Shown here in pieces: positions 17,650-25,942 of a stretch of DNA of 64,000 nt; the stretch's first letter is position 1; the number at the start of each line of letters is the position of its first letter. The DNA comes from UBA2227 sp036677505 (GTDB lineage Bacteria; Bacillota_I; Bacilli_A; Erysipelotrichales; Erysipelotrichaceae). Made by a program: the position numbers and the translations under genes. The stretch spans positions 1 through 64,000 of the forward strand of contig JAVBWK010000028.1 of assembly GCA_036677505.1 (NCBI GenBank). The letters run 5' to 3'. The notes below the pieces were generated by a model. It did not search any database, was not told where the DNA came from, and worked only from the letters and a program-made list of their open reading frames with translations.

Positions 17650-18429
17650 TCAGATCAGGTTCAGTTGTTTGCAGGCCTTATAGATACCATCATCATTGAC
17701 TGCTGCCGTGACTAAGGTAGCCTTTTCTTTGAGCAAGGCATTGCCATTGCCCATCGCAACACTGATATCCGCATACCTGAACATTTCAATATCGTTGAGC
17801 GAATCACCGAAAGCGATGTACGATTTCGGCATATTCCAATGGTTCAGCATCTGGCGGATGCCGGTATATTTGGAATGATCGTCACTGACGATATCCGCAT
17901 AGGTCGATTCCCCGGGCATAACCAGGGTTCCTTTGAGATCTATAAATTTCTTGTAGTCATAACCTCTTGGAGCATAGACCAAGATCATATCGACAGGTTC
18001 TCCTTGATATGACTTTACTAACTTGGGCACTGGGATTTTAAAGAAAGCATGGGCAGTCAGAACATTCTCATCTGATTCAAAGCGCATAAAGTCTGGCTGT
18101 CCCTCAAACTGCATATTCAAACCATCCTCGATAACGATGGCTTCAATTTGACGGACCAACTCCGGTTCCATCACATGATGATAAAAGCGTTGCTGGTTTG
18201 CGTCATACAGCTGCTGACCGTTGCTGGTCACATAACCGTCCCATTCTACGACCTCCGTGATGCCGGTTTTCTTGCAGTCACTGAAATTTCGGCCGGTGGA
18301 TATCCCCAGTTTATAGCCCTTTTCTTTTAATCGGATCAAGGTTTCAACTGCTGATTTCGGAAATGTGTGAGTGTTGGAGTCCAGCAGGGTTCCGTCAACA
18401 TCAAAGAAAATGGCTTTAATATCATTCAT
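17650..18429 (-). CDS. Cof-type HAD-IIB hydrolase, sugar phosphatase-like
   Basis: A 259-residue haloacid dehalogenase superfamily phosphatase. Motif I is FFDVDGTLLDS with the nucleophilic Asp, motif II lies in GISTGRN, and motif IV is GDSLNDIEMFR, followed by AVAMGNG. The cap is the IIB type inserted between motifs II and III. Substrates of this family are sugar phosphates and nucleotides and cannot be predicted here. GAGGTG precedes the ATG, with a TATAAT on the minus strand at 18453-18448. Convergent with the preceding gene. Confidence 0.88.
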   Translation of the reverse strand: MNDIKAIFFDVDGTLLDSNTHTFPKSAVETLIRLKEKGYKLGISTGRNFSDCKKTGITEVVEWDGYVTSNGQQLYDANQQRFYHHVMEPELVRQIEAIVIEDGLNMQFEGQPDFMRFESDENVLTAHAFFKIPVPKLVKSYQGEPVDMILVYAPRGYDYKKFIDLKGTLVMPGESTYADIVSDDHSKYTGIRQMLNHWNMPKSYIAFGDSLNDIEMFRYADISVAMGNGNALLKEKATLVTAAVNDDGIYKACKQLNLI

Positions 18430-18563
18430 ATAAGCACCTCATGTTTCATTATACGATAAAATATGAGAAATGCATTAAATCATCCTTTTGTAAGCGATTA
18501 CTTTATTTTAACAAGTTTCAAAATCGGTAAATAGGTGTATACTAGGTTTGTCGGAGGTTAATT

Positions 18564-19286
18564 ATGAAAACTATTGCAGATTTACATATTCATACGACGG
18601 CCAGCGGTCATGCGTACAGCACCTTGCAGGAAATCGTTCTATATGCCAAATCAATCGGTTTACCGATGGTCGGAATCAGCGATCATGCGCCGGGCATGCC
18701 TGGGGGAGCCCATCTGTTTCACTTTCTCAATATGCGCATCCTGCCTAAAGATATCGATGGAGTGAAAGTGGTGCGTGGGATTGAAGTCAATATCATGGAT
18801 CATCAGGGTGGTATCGATGTGGACGATCGGACTCTGGCGATGACTCAATATGCGATTGCATCATTACATCCGCCATGCATCCCGTTTGCGGATATAAATA
18901 CAAATACCGAAACTTTGATCAAAGTCATGGGCATCGATGGAATTCAGATTATCGGCCATCCTGATGATGAGCGTTATCCGTTGGATTATGACGCTTTGGC
19001 TTATGCTGCAAAGGAGCATAAGGTGTTATTGGAAATCAATAACTCATCGATGAACGGTGTATCGGCCCGCAGCAACAGCAAGGCCGTGATCAAAGAACTT
19101 CTGGCCGCCTGCAAACGGCATCAGACCCATGTGATTTTCAGTTCGGACGCACATATAAGTTTTGATGTCGGAAGATTTAACTATTGTCATCAGATCGTAC
19201 AGGAATGTGATTTCCCGATGGAACTGGTGGTCAATCATCAGCCGGATAAACTGAAATTTTTCTTACCTAAAGTATTTACGGATTAA
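18564..19286 (+). CDS. PHP-domain phosphatase, YcdX-like
   Basis: A 240-residue PHP (polymerase and histidinol phosphatase) protein with a trinuclear metal site. Visible ligands include DLHIHTTASGHA at the N-terminus, ISDHAPG, the Glu in RGIEVN, ASLHPP, IGHPDDE and SSDAHISF. The order and spacing match E. coli YcdX, a phosphatase of broad or uncertain substrate. Histidinol phosphatase is an alternative, but no histidine genes are near. CGGAGG precedes the ATG; a possible promoter has TATACT at 18538-18543. Confidence 0.85.
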   Translation: MKTIADLHIHTTASGHAYSTLQEIVLYAKSIGLPMVGISDHAPGMPGGAHLFHFLNMRILPKDIDGVKVVRGIEVNIMDHQGGIDVDDRTLAMTQYAIASLHPPCIPFADINTNTETLIKVMGIDGIQIIGHPDDERYPLDYDALAYAAKEHKVLLEINNSSMNGVSARSNSKAVIKELLAACKRHQTHVIFSSDAHISFDVGRFNYCHQIVQECDFPMELVVNHQPDKLKFFLPKVFTD

Positions 19287-19307
19287 AAAGGCGGCTTGGC
19301 CGCTTTT
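19285..19307. terminator. Bidirectional terminator
   Basis: GCGGC/GCCGC with a TTG loop, flanked by A and T runs, between convergent genes. Confidence 0.75.
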
Positions 19308-20514
19308 ATGTTTGAGAGAAACTGACGATTGTATCCGCTGCTTTCGATTCACTTCTGGGAGTGATCCGGGTAATCAGCCATCCGACCACAGCCAACCCGG
19401 CCGCAATCAGAAAGGTCGTCTGCAGACTGGATACCAAAGCGACGATCAGCGGACCGACCAGCGCAGCCAACCCGTATGCCTGATAGACGATTCCATAGTT
19501 GGCTCCGAGATTTTTAACACCGAAGTATTCGTTGGTCACCGTGGGAAAGACAGCCAGAAAACCGCCGAAACAAAAGGCAATCATGGCTAGTGTCACAAAG
19601 TAGGTCAGATACGTCAGTGTGAAAAGGCTGAGCGCTGTCATTGACACCGCCGTCAGTATAAACATAATCGAAATCATGCGGATTCGTCCGAAACGGTCCG
19701 AAAGTGATCCCCAGATGATCCGTCCGGATGCATTGAACAATGCGATGATGCTGACGGCATTGGCAGCAACGGATTCATCCAGTCCGGCCAATTGGACTCC
19801 AATGTCTTTGGCCAATCCGATAACCAAAAGTCCGCTGGCACTGGCAAACAGAAACATGGTCCAAATCAAAGGAAACGAGCGTGTCCGTATCATTTCTGAA
19901 GGTGTAAACTGATGGCCGGACTTTGATGAAGCGGCTGTTGAAGTTTGCACGTCGTCGGGTACACGAAGAAGTGAAGCACCGAAACCGCCGACTGCGGCAC
20001 AAATCACACCTAAAATAAGAAATGTCGGCATGACCCCTTGGGCAGAAATGAAATATTCGATGGCTGATTTAAAAACCAGAGATCCTAAACCGAAGGCACC
20101 GACAGCAATACCGGTAATCAGTCCTTTGCGCTTAGGATACCACTTGACCAAAGTCGAAAGAGGACACACATACACAAAGCCGACACCGGCTCCGGCGACG
20201 ATCCCATAGCTGATGTACAGCTGCCAGAGTTCACGGACTTGCGAGGTCAGCATCAGTCCGCCACTGTAAAGCAGGATGCCGATCGTTGCAACCAGCCGTG
20301 GACCTTTTCGATCCTGAAGGCGCCCTGCAAACATGGTCGCAAAAGCAAATGAAAAAATAGCAATGGAATAAGCCATAAACACATCGTCGCGATTCCAGTT
20401 TAGCTTTGTGGCTATGGGCTGATTAAACAGACTCCATGTATAAATACTGCCGATACACAAATGAATCAATACGGCTCCGGCAACGATCCAGCCGGGGTGT
20501 TTTGATTTTCTCAT
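19306..20514 (-). CDS. MFS transporter of the oxalate/formate antiporter family
   Basis: A 402-residue integral membrane carrier with about twelve hydrophobic segments. The N-terminal pattern with SIYTWSLFNQP, the motif GRLQDRKGPR between helices 2 and 3 and the mirrored SLSDRFGRIR in the second half match the OFA subfamily, whose members exchange small carboxylates such as oxalate/formate, lactate or pyruvate. The substrate cannot be read from sequence. I place the start at 20514, eight bases after GGAGAT; the ATG at 20520 is too close to that site. Monocistronic. Confidence 0.85.
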   Translation of the reverse strand: MRKSKHPGWIVAGAVLIHLCIGSIYTWSLFNQPIATKLNWNRDDVFMAYSIAIFSFAFATMFAGRLQDRKGPRLVATIGILLYSGGLMLTSQVRELWQLYISYGIVAGAGVGFVYVCPLSTLVKWYPKRKGLITGIAVGAFGLGSLVFKSAIEYFISAQGVMPTFLILGVICAAVGGFGASLLRVPDDVQTSTAASSKSGHQFTPSEMIRTRSFPLIWTMFLFASASGLLVIGLAKDIGVQLAGLDESVAANAVSIIALFNASGRIIWGSLSDRFGRIRMISIMFILTAVSMTALSLFTLTYLTYFVTLAMIAFCFGGFLAVFPTVTNEYFGVKNLGANYGIVYQAYGLAALVGPLIVALVSSLQTTFLIAAGLAVVGWLITRITPRSESKAADTIVSFSQT

Positions 20515-20554
20515 ACACATATCTCCTTACCTCAGAATTCTAAGTGATGGACCT

Positions 20555-20583
20555 ATTTTACGTGGGCAAATGACAGAAAACAA
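20555..20583 (-). promoter_or_regulatory. Promoter of the MFS gene
   Basis: On the minus strand TTGTTT (20583-20578), 17-base spacer, TAAAAT (20560-20555). Confidence 0.6.
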
Positions 20584-20657
20584 GCAAAATCATTCGTGCT
20601 GATTTCAAGTTCGTTCGCACTGACTGAAGAATGCATAAATCAATCAGACAAGATGCA

Positions 20658-20683
20658 CAAAAAAACGCGGACGAGCCGCGCTT
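20658..20683 (-). terminator. Intrinsic terminator after etfA
   Basis: A CGCGG/CCGCG stem with flanking A-T pairs, followed on the minus strand by seven Ts. Confidence 0.75.
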
Positions 20684-21689
20684 AATTTTTATGAAGGATT
20701 TTCGAAAGTTCTTCGGTCAGTTTCGGTAAAATCGTGACCGCATCGCCGACGATGCCGATGTGGGCAATTTGGAAAATGGCCGCATTGGGATCGCTGTTGA
20801 TTGCAATGATGCATTCGGCCTTATCCATTCCGGCTGTATGCTGAACGGCACCGGAAATCCCGCAGGCGATATACACCAGCGGACGGACGGTTTTGCCGGT
20901 CTGACCGACCTGCACATCTTTACCCAGCACACCGGTTTCGACCAAGCCGCGCGAAGCTCCGACTTCGGCATGCAGGGTATCCGCCAGATTTCTGATCAGA
21001 TCCATATGTTTGACCATCGAACGTCCGGCCGAGACGATGATTCGGGCTTTGGCGATATCGTTGGCCTTGACCTGCTGAACTTCTCTTTTCAGGATTTCGA
21101 CCCAATCAACCGCATCCAGTTCGGTTTCGAAATGAACGATTTCACCTTGACTGGCTTCTTTCTCGATTTTCTCGAAGACATTGGGACGGATCGTTGCCAT
21201 CTGCGGACGGTGATTCGGACAGACAATCGTACCAAACAGATTTCCGCCAAAGGCAGGGCGGGTGACCAGCAACAGCGATGTATCGGAGGTCATATCGACT
21301 TCAATGATCGTGGCATCGGCGGTCAGTCCGGTATCGACACGGGCGGCTACCCGCGGTGCGATATCACGGCCGATGACCGTTGCTCCGATCAGAACGCTGT
21401 CGGGCTGAAAGTGACGTATCACGTCAGCCAGCACTTTAGTCGTGTGCTGGGTCGTGGCTTCTTTGAGTTTCTCATGCTCACAGAGTATGACTTTATCGGC
21501 TCCATATCTAAAGAGGGCCGGTGTCAGATTTTCGATTTGATAACCCGGTAAAACGGCAACGACATCATGACTCATGCCTTTTTCGGCATACTGACCTTTA
21601 AGTTTGCGGGCTTCACTAAGCAGTTGCAGACTGACTTCGGCAACAGTGTTCTGACGTGTCTCAATGTACACGAATATATCTTTTGTCAT
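20682..21689 (-). CDS. etfA: Electron transfer flavoprotein, alpha subunit
   Basis: A 335-residue FAD-binding subunit of the heterodimeric flavoprotein that carries electrons for the acyl-CoA dehydrogenase. The C-terminal FAD domain has the family sequence QVGQTGKTV, the run YIACGISGAVQH and AINSDPNAAIF. The N-terminal domain packs against EtfB. AAGGAG precedes the ATG. It is last in a four-gene minus-strand operon (hydratase, dehydrogenase, etfB, etfA). Whether the complex bifurcates electrons, as in clostridial Bcd-Etf, cannot be settled from the motifs alone. Confidence 0.95.
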   Translation of the reverse strand: MTKDIFVYIETRQNTVAEVSLQLLSEARKLKGQYAEKGMSHDVVAVLPGYQIENLTPALFRYGADKVILCEHEKLKEATTQHTTKVLADVIRHFQPDSVLIGATVIGRDIAPRVAARVDTGLTADATIIEVDMTSDTSLLLVTRPAFGGNLFGTIVCPNHRPQMATIRPNVFEKIEKEASQGEIVHFETELDAVDWVEILKREVQQVKANDIAKARIIVSAGRSMVKHMDLIRNLADTLHAEVGASRGLVETGVLGKDVQVGQTGKTVRPLVYIACGISGAVQHTAGMDKAECIIAINSDPNAAIFQIAHIGIVGDAVTILPKLTEELSKILHKN

Positions 21690-21700
21690 GGCTGTTCTCC

Positions 21701-22480
21701 TTATTGAATATACGGAGCTAAGGTGCTCAGTATGGCTTTGACAGCTTCATCACTGCCTCCGTGAATGAGTCTGACTTCACTCGATACCGGACGGGTGAAA
21801 GTTTTGCGGACTTGCGTCGGAGAACCTTTGAGTCCGACATCGGTCGCTTTCAGCTGTAATACCTGATTGGTCACAGTTTCGATGGGCTTATCGAAAGCTC
21901 CCCACGCTTCAGTCACGTTCATAAAACGCAGATGATCGAGCTGTTCCAGTGTCGTCAGTAAACAGGGGTAGCTGACTTTCAGGGTTTCATCGAAATCTTC
22001 ATAATGCTTTCTGACGATGATGTGATCTTTCGCAACTTCTACGATCTTGCTGACATAGGTGACCTGCGGGATATTCAGACGTTCGGCAACCTGAGGGCCG
22101 ACTTGAGCGGTATCTCCGTCAATAGCCTGGCGGCCGGCAAAAATCAGGGCCGGATTTACGTTTTTAATGGCTGCAGCCAGGGTGTTGGATGTTGCCCAGG
22201 TATCGGCACCGGCAAAAGCGACATCACTGATCAGTATCGCATGATCGACACCGCGACCATAGCACTCACGTAGCATACCGGCGGCTTGGGGCGGACCCAT
22301 GGTGATGACGGTGACCTGAGCCCCGTGAGCGTCTTTGATTTTCAAAGCAGCTTCCAAAGCACTGGTATCATCGGGGTTCATTATGGAATCGACACCTGTC
22401 CGGATCAGAGTTCCGGTTTTCGCATCGATCAGCATTTCGGTGGTATTGGGGACTTGTTTCATTAATACGACGATTTTCAT
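21701..22480 (-). CDS. etfB: Electron transfer flavoprotein, beta subunit
   Basis: A 259-residue partner of EtfA. It begins MKIVVLMKQVPNTTE and has GRQAIDGDTAQVGPQ in the nucleotide-binding region, the form found in clostridial EtfB that pairs with butyryl-CoA dehydrogenase. GAGGTAA precedes the ATG; the gene starts four bases after the dehydrogenase stop. In bifurcating Etf this subunit binds a second FAD that takes electrons from NADH; the matching motif is suggestive but not proof. Confidence 0.94.
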   Translation of the reverse strand: MKIVVLMKQVPNTTEMLIDAKTGTLIRTGVDSIMNPDDTSALEAALKIKDAHGAQVTVITMGPPQAAGMLRECYGRGVDHAILISDVAFAGADTWATSNTLAAAIKNVNPALIFAGRQAIDGDTAQVGPQVAERLNIPQVTYVSKIVEVAKDHIIVRKHYEDFDETLKVSYPCLLTTLEQLDHLRFMNVTEAWGAFDKPIETVTNQVLQLKATDVGLKGSPTQVRKTFTRPVSSEVRLIHGGSDEAVKAILSTLAPYIQ

Positions 22481-22484
22481 GATG

Positions 22485-23612
22485 TTACCTCAAGACCGAA
22501 GCGCTAATGACCATGCGTTGTACTTCGGACGTTCCTTCGTAGATTTCGGTGATTTTGGCATCGCGCATCATCCGTTCGACCGGATATTCGCGGGTATAAC
22601 CGTAACCGCCATAGAGTTGTACGGCCATGGTCGTGACGCTCATGGCAGTCTCGGAAGCAAACAGTTTGGCCATGGCCGCTTCAGTGGAATAGTTCTTCTG
22701 AGTGTCCTTGGCGATGGCTGCTTTGTATACCAGACAACGGGCTGCCTCGATTTGCGTAGCCATATCGGCTAACTTGAATTGCGTGTTTTGAAACTGACTG
22801 ATCGAGCGGTTGAACTGCTTACGGCTCTTTGTATAGGCAACGACTTCATCCAGTGCTCCCTGGGCGATGCCCAAGGCCTGCGCGGCGATCCCGATGCGAC
22901 CGCCATCCAGAGTGCCCATGGCAATAGCGAAACCTTTGCCTTCTGCACCCAGACGGTTTTCAACCGGGACTTTGACTCTGTCAAACATCAGTTCGCACGT
23001 ACTGGAACCGCGGATGCCCAGTTTCTTTTCTTTTTTACCGACCGTAAATCCCGGCATATCTTTTTCCAGGATAAAGGCAGTGATACCCTTGGTTCCTTTG
23101 GATGGATCCGTCATGGCAAAGATGATATAAATATCAGCATAGCCGGCATTGGTGATAAAGATTTTCGATCCGGTGATCTCATAATAATCGTCCTTAAGGA
23201 TCGCGGTCGTTTTCTGACCGGCCGCATCGGTTCCGGCATTGGGTTCCGTCAAAGCGAATGCACCCAGTTTTTCACCGGTATTCAGAGGCACAAGATATTT
23301 CTGCTTCTGTTCTTCCGTGCCGTAGGTAAAAATCGGGTTTGCGGCCAGAGAAGTATGTGCAGAAAGGATAACACCGGTGGTCGCACAGGCTTTGCTGAGC
23401 TCTTCGACCGCCAGGATATAGGCCAAGGTATCGGCACCGCTGCCCCCATAGCTGACGGGGTAGGGGATGCCCATCATTTTGGCTTTGACCATCTCTTTGA
23501 CAGTCTCCACCGGGAAAATTTCTTCTTCATCGACCGTAGCCGCGATCGGCTTTACGATCTCAGCAGTGAACTGCTGATAAAGCTTTTTCAGTAGTAAATG
23601 TTTTTCGTTCAT
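22485..23612 (-). CDS. Short-chain acyl-CoA dehydrogenase (butyryl-CoA dehydrogenase-like)
   Basis: A 375-residue flavoprotein that interconverts acyl-CoA and 2-enoyl-CoA. The catalytic base is the Glu of IYEGTSEVQR (about residue 359), in the C-terminal position used by short-chain enzymes. FAD and substrate signatures ALTEPNAGTDA and KIFITNAGYAD are present, and the C-terminal LYGGYGYTREYPVER is typical. With etfBA next door it would reduce crotonyl-CoA to butyryl-CoA in a fermenter, although branched-chain substrates are possible. GAGG precedes the ATG, overlapping the previous stop. Confidence 0.92.
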   Translation of the reverse strand: MNEKHLLLKKLYQQFTAEIVKPIAATVDEEEIFPVETVKEMVKAKMMGIPYPVSYGGSGADTLAYILAVEELSKACATTGVILSAHTSLAANPIFTYGTEEQKQKYLVPLNTGEKLGAFALTEPNAGTDAAGQKTTAILKDDYYEITGSKIFITNAGYADIYIIFAMTDPSKGTKGITAFILEKDMPGFTVGKKEKKLGIRGSSTCELMFDRVKVPVENRLGAEGKGFAIAMGTLDGGRIGIAAQALGIAQGALDEVVAYTKSRKQFNRSISQFQNTQFKLADMATQIEAARCLVYKAAIAKDTQKNYSTEAAMAKLFASETAMSVTTMAVQLYGGYGYTREYPVERMMRDAKITEIYEGTSEVQRMVISASVLR

Positions 23613-23618
23613 AATTCC

Positions 23619-24041
23619 TCAGTTGCGCGGCGGCATGATTTCCGCCATGCCGGTAATGACCAAATCGCCGTTTTGATTGACTGCGGTCGTCTCCAGTCTG
23701 ACACGGTTTTTCTCTTCGTCTTTTTCAACAATGGTGACTTTGGCTGTGATCGTATCGTTGAGATACACCGGTTTCAGGTACTTGATGGATTGTCCCAAAT
23801 AGATTGAGCCTTCCCCGGGCAGTTCTGTTCCCAGGATGGCCGAGAAAAGGGAAGCCACCAAGTGTCCGTGACAGATGCGATGCCTGAAACGGGTAGAAGC
23901 AGCGTAATCTTCGTTAAGATGAACGGGATTGTGATCACCGCTGACATCCGCGAAGCTTTCAACTTCCGTTGAGGTAAACTTTTTTGTAAACTCTGCACTT
24001 TGACCAATAGCCAGCTGTTGGATCGATTTTCCTTGTTGCAT
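23619..24041 (-). CDS. MaoC/PhaJ-like (R)-specific enoyl-CoA hydratase
   Basis: A 140-residue single hotdog-fold hydratase. The catalytic Asp and His are in the motif VSGDHNPVHLNEDYA, with ICHGHLVASLFS downstream, as in PhaJ. It hydrates 2-enoyl-CoA to (R)-3-hydroxyacyl-CoA or the reverse. Placed first in the operon, it would feed enoyl-CoA to the dehydrogenase that follows. The start at 24041 has a strong AAGGAGG; the longer frame lacks one. No crotonase, thiolase or hydroxyacyl-CoA dehydrogenase is in the window, so the pathway direction is inferred. Confidence 0.88.
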   Translation of the reverse strand: MQQGKSIQQLAIGQSAEFTKKFTSTEVESFADVSGDHNPVHLNEDYAASTRFRHRICHGHLVASLFSAILGTELPGEGSIYLGQSIKYLKPVYLNDTITAKVTIVEKDEEKNRVRLETTAVNQNGDLVITGMAEIMPPRN

Positions 24042-24067
24042 AGCAACCTCCTTGCAATATGAATAAG

Positions 24068-24139
24068 TCTTCATGTTTTATTGTAAACATTGTGAAGAAA
24101 TTGTCAATAGGATTGTTAATAAAATAACAAACATGAAGA
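24068..24139. promoter_or_regulatory. Promoter with inverted-repeat operator of the acyl-CoA/Etf operon
   Basis: On the minus strand TTGACA (24107-24102), a 16-base spacer and TACAAT (24085-24080). The -10 is covered by the palindrome ATGTTT-N6-AAACAT (24073-24090). A larger inverted repeat, TCTTCATGTTT (24068-24078) and AAACATGAAGA (24129-24139), brackets the whole promoter. The layout suggests a repressor, for example of the TetR/FadR type, but no regulator gene is adjacent. Confidence 0.65.
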
Positions 24140-24225
24140 AATATTTTTTTTGAGCTGCTGTCGGTTGAGGGTCCGATTCATATTAATGATTACAATGTTC
24201 TATTTATTAAATGTAAAGTTTAGTA

Positions 24226-24253
24226 TTGACAAACTTTCTGAGTATGATATTAT
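24226..24253 (+). promoter_or_regulatory. Promoter of the metNIQ T-box transcript
   Basis: TTGACA (24226-24231), a 16-base spacer and TATTAT (24248-24253) with an extended TG. Confidence 0.8.
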
Positions 24254-24261
24254 TACTCTCG

Positions 24262-24520
24262 TAAAAAACGTTGAAAAGAAAAAGTAGGAAGTGAAAGTTT
24301 CACAGAGAGCCCGGTCGCTGAAAAAGGGTAGTCGGAAACTTCCGAACAATGGTCTTGGAGTTGCATACCGAAGGAGATCCCTTAGGCTATGACGGATGTG
24401 CCCGTTAACGCGCTAGAGTATAACCCTGACCGGCGTACTTGAAAAGGTGTATTTGGTGACAGATATGCGAAAAAAGGTGGTAACACGAGCACTCTCGTCC
24501 TTTGCGGACGGGAGTTTTTT
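24262..24520 (+). promoter_or_regulatory. T-box leader, methionine specifier
   Basis: The leader shows an AGAGAG GA-motif near 24304, a long stem I and the T-box core AAGGTGGTAACACG (24474-24487), followed by a terminator. Aligning it with the threonine T-box of this window at the shared GNCTTGGAG block places the specifier at 24349-24351, ATG, which reads methionine. The TGGT of the T-box bulge would pair with a tRNA ending in ACCA. Uncharged tRNA-Met would therefore turn on the methionine transporter. Confidence 0.88.
24491..24520 (+). terminator. T-box controlled terminator upstream of metN
   Basis: ACTCTCGTCC pairs with GGACGGGAGT around a TTTGC loop, followed by six Ts. Confidence 0.88.
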
Positions 24521-24533
24521 ATTGGAGGTAACG

Positions 24534-25280
24534 ATGATCCGTATCGAAAATTTAACAAAGTCGTTTAAAAATGAAAACAGCCGGCTGGTTGCACTCAACG
24601 ACGTCAGTGCACTTATTCAGGATGGTGAGTTTTTAGGCATCATCGGCTCTAGCGGAGCCGGTAAGTCAACGCTGATCCGACACCTCAGCCTGATCGAAAA
24701 ACCTGACAGCGGCACGATCTGGCTGGATGATGTCGATTTGTTCAAACTTAAAGGTAAGGATCTTATCCGAATGCGACGTCAGCTGGGTATTGTATTTCAG
24801 GGTTATCATCTGCTGGAACAGAAAAATGTGTTTGACAATATCGCATTTCCGCTTCAGTTAGGAAAGACGGATAAAAATCAGATCAAAGAAAGGGTCGAGG
24901 AACTGATTTCTCTGGTCGGCCTGAACGGGAAAGCTCAGGCGTATCCGGCTCAACTGTCAGGAGGTCAGAAGCAGCGTGTTGCAATTGCCCGGGCATTGGC
25001 CAGTTCACCTGCATTGCTGCTGTGTGATGAACCGACCAGCGCTCTTGATGTCGTAACGACCAAGTCGATTTTGGATTTGCTGGTTGAAATTCATCGTAAG
25101 ACCAGGGTGACCATCGTAATCATCACTCATGAACTGTCCGTGGTCAAAGCGGTCTGTCAGCGGGTGATCGTGATGGATGAAGGCAGTTTTATAGAAGATG
25201 GGCTGGTTAAGGAAGTGTTCAGCAAGCCAAAGCATGAGATGACTCGGCTGCTCTTAAGCTATCAGGAGGGAATGTTATGA
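24534..25280 (+). CDS. metN: Methionine ABC transporter ATPase MetN, lacking the C-terminal regulatory domain
   Basis: The 248-residue ATPase of a methionine importer. It has Walker A SSGAGKST, the signature LSGGQKQRVAIARAL, Walker B LLLCDEPTSALD and the H-loop ITHELSV. MetN in most bacteria is about 340 residues and ends in a methionine-binding NIL/ACT domain responsible for trans-inhibition; that domain is absent, since the stop overlaps metI by ATGA. The start at 24534 follows GGAGG. Control by a methionine T-box and the adjacent metI and metQ support the substrate. Confidence 0.9.
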   Translation: MIRIENLTKSFKNENSRLVALNDVSALIQDGEFLGIIGSSGAGKSTLIRHLSLIEKPDSGTIWLDDVDLFKLKGKDLIRMRRQLGIVFQGYHLLEQKNVFDNIAFPLQLGKTDKNQIKERVEELISLVGLNGKAQAYPAQLSGGQKQRVAIARALASSPALLLCDEPTSALDVVTTKSILDLLVEIHRKTRVTIVIITHELSVVKAVCQRVIVMDEGSFIEDGLVKEVFSKPKHEMTRLLLSYQEGML

Positions 25281-25924
25281 CAAATCTTCTGATTCAAGGA
25301 ACCTTGGATACCCTGACCATCGTATCGATGTCGACCTTGTTTGCGATGTTGGGCGGACTTCCTTTGGGTATTCTGCTTACGATATGGAAAAAAGATGGAA
25401 TTGCGCCATTTGTTGCGGGAGAGAAAGTTCTCAGCGGAATTGTCAATACCATCCGCTCGATTCCGTTTATTATTTTAATCATTGCTTTATTTCCCTTTAC
25501 CCGGCTGATCGTCGGGCGCTCCTACGGAATCGAGGCATCGATCGTTGCTTTGGTCGTCGGAGCGATCCCCTTTGTTGCACGGCTGGTTGAATCAGCGTTT
25601 GCCGAAGTGGATGAGGGTTTGATAAAGGCTGCGATCACGATGGGAGCCACTCCCATGCAGATCGTACGCAAAGTGTATTTGATCGAATCAATTCCGGCAC
25701 TCATCCGGCTGATTTCTTTGACCATGATCACCCTGGTCGGTTATGCGGCAATGGCCGGAGTCGTCGGTGGCGGCGGATTGGGTGATATCGCCATCCGCTA
25801 CGGCTTGCACCGCTATCAGACGGATGTCATGTTACTGACGATCATCATCATGGTGATTTTGGTGCAATTGATTCAAAGCGGTTTTAATTTCATTGCCAAC
25901 CGGCTGGACAGACGCCGGGCGTAG
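25277..25924 (+). CDS. metI: Methionine ABC transporter permease MetI
   Basis: A 215-residue membrane protein with five to six hydrophobic segments. The EAA loop that contacts the ATPase is recognisable in the region EVDEGLIKAAITMGATPMQI, and the family sequence GVVGGGGLGDIAIRYG follows the next helix. It overlaps metN by four bases and precedes metQ by 18, so all three are read as one operon under the T-box. Confidence 0.92.
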   Translation: MTNLLIQGTLDTLTIVSMSTLFAMLGGLPLGILLTIWKKDGIAPFVAGEKVLSGIVNTIRSIPFIILIIALFPFTRLIVGRSYGIEASIVALVVGAIPFVARLVESAFAEVDEGLIKAAITMGATPMQIVRKVYLIESIPALIRLISLTMITLVGYAAMAGVVGGGGLGDIAIRYGLHRYQTDVMLLTIIIMVILVQLIQSGFNFIANRLDRRRA

Positions 25925-25942
25925 AAGGAAAAGGAGAGAAAA

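Noticed and set aside
20760..21551. 263-codon plus-strand open frame opposite etfA
   Set aside because: Antisense to etfA, whose product has unmistakable FAD-domain motifs; no start signals.
22779..23594. 271-codon plus-strand open frame opposite the acyl-CoA dehydrogenase gene
   Set aside because: It is the antisense shadow of a clear family member, has no ribosome binding site and encodes no recognisable protein.
24262..24520. SAM riboswitch upstream of metN
   Set aside because: The T-box core sequence, the GA-motif and the ATG specifier aligned with the threonine leader identify a T-box instead.
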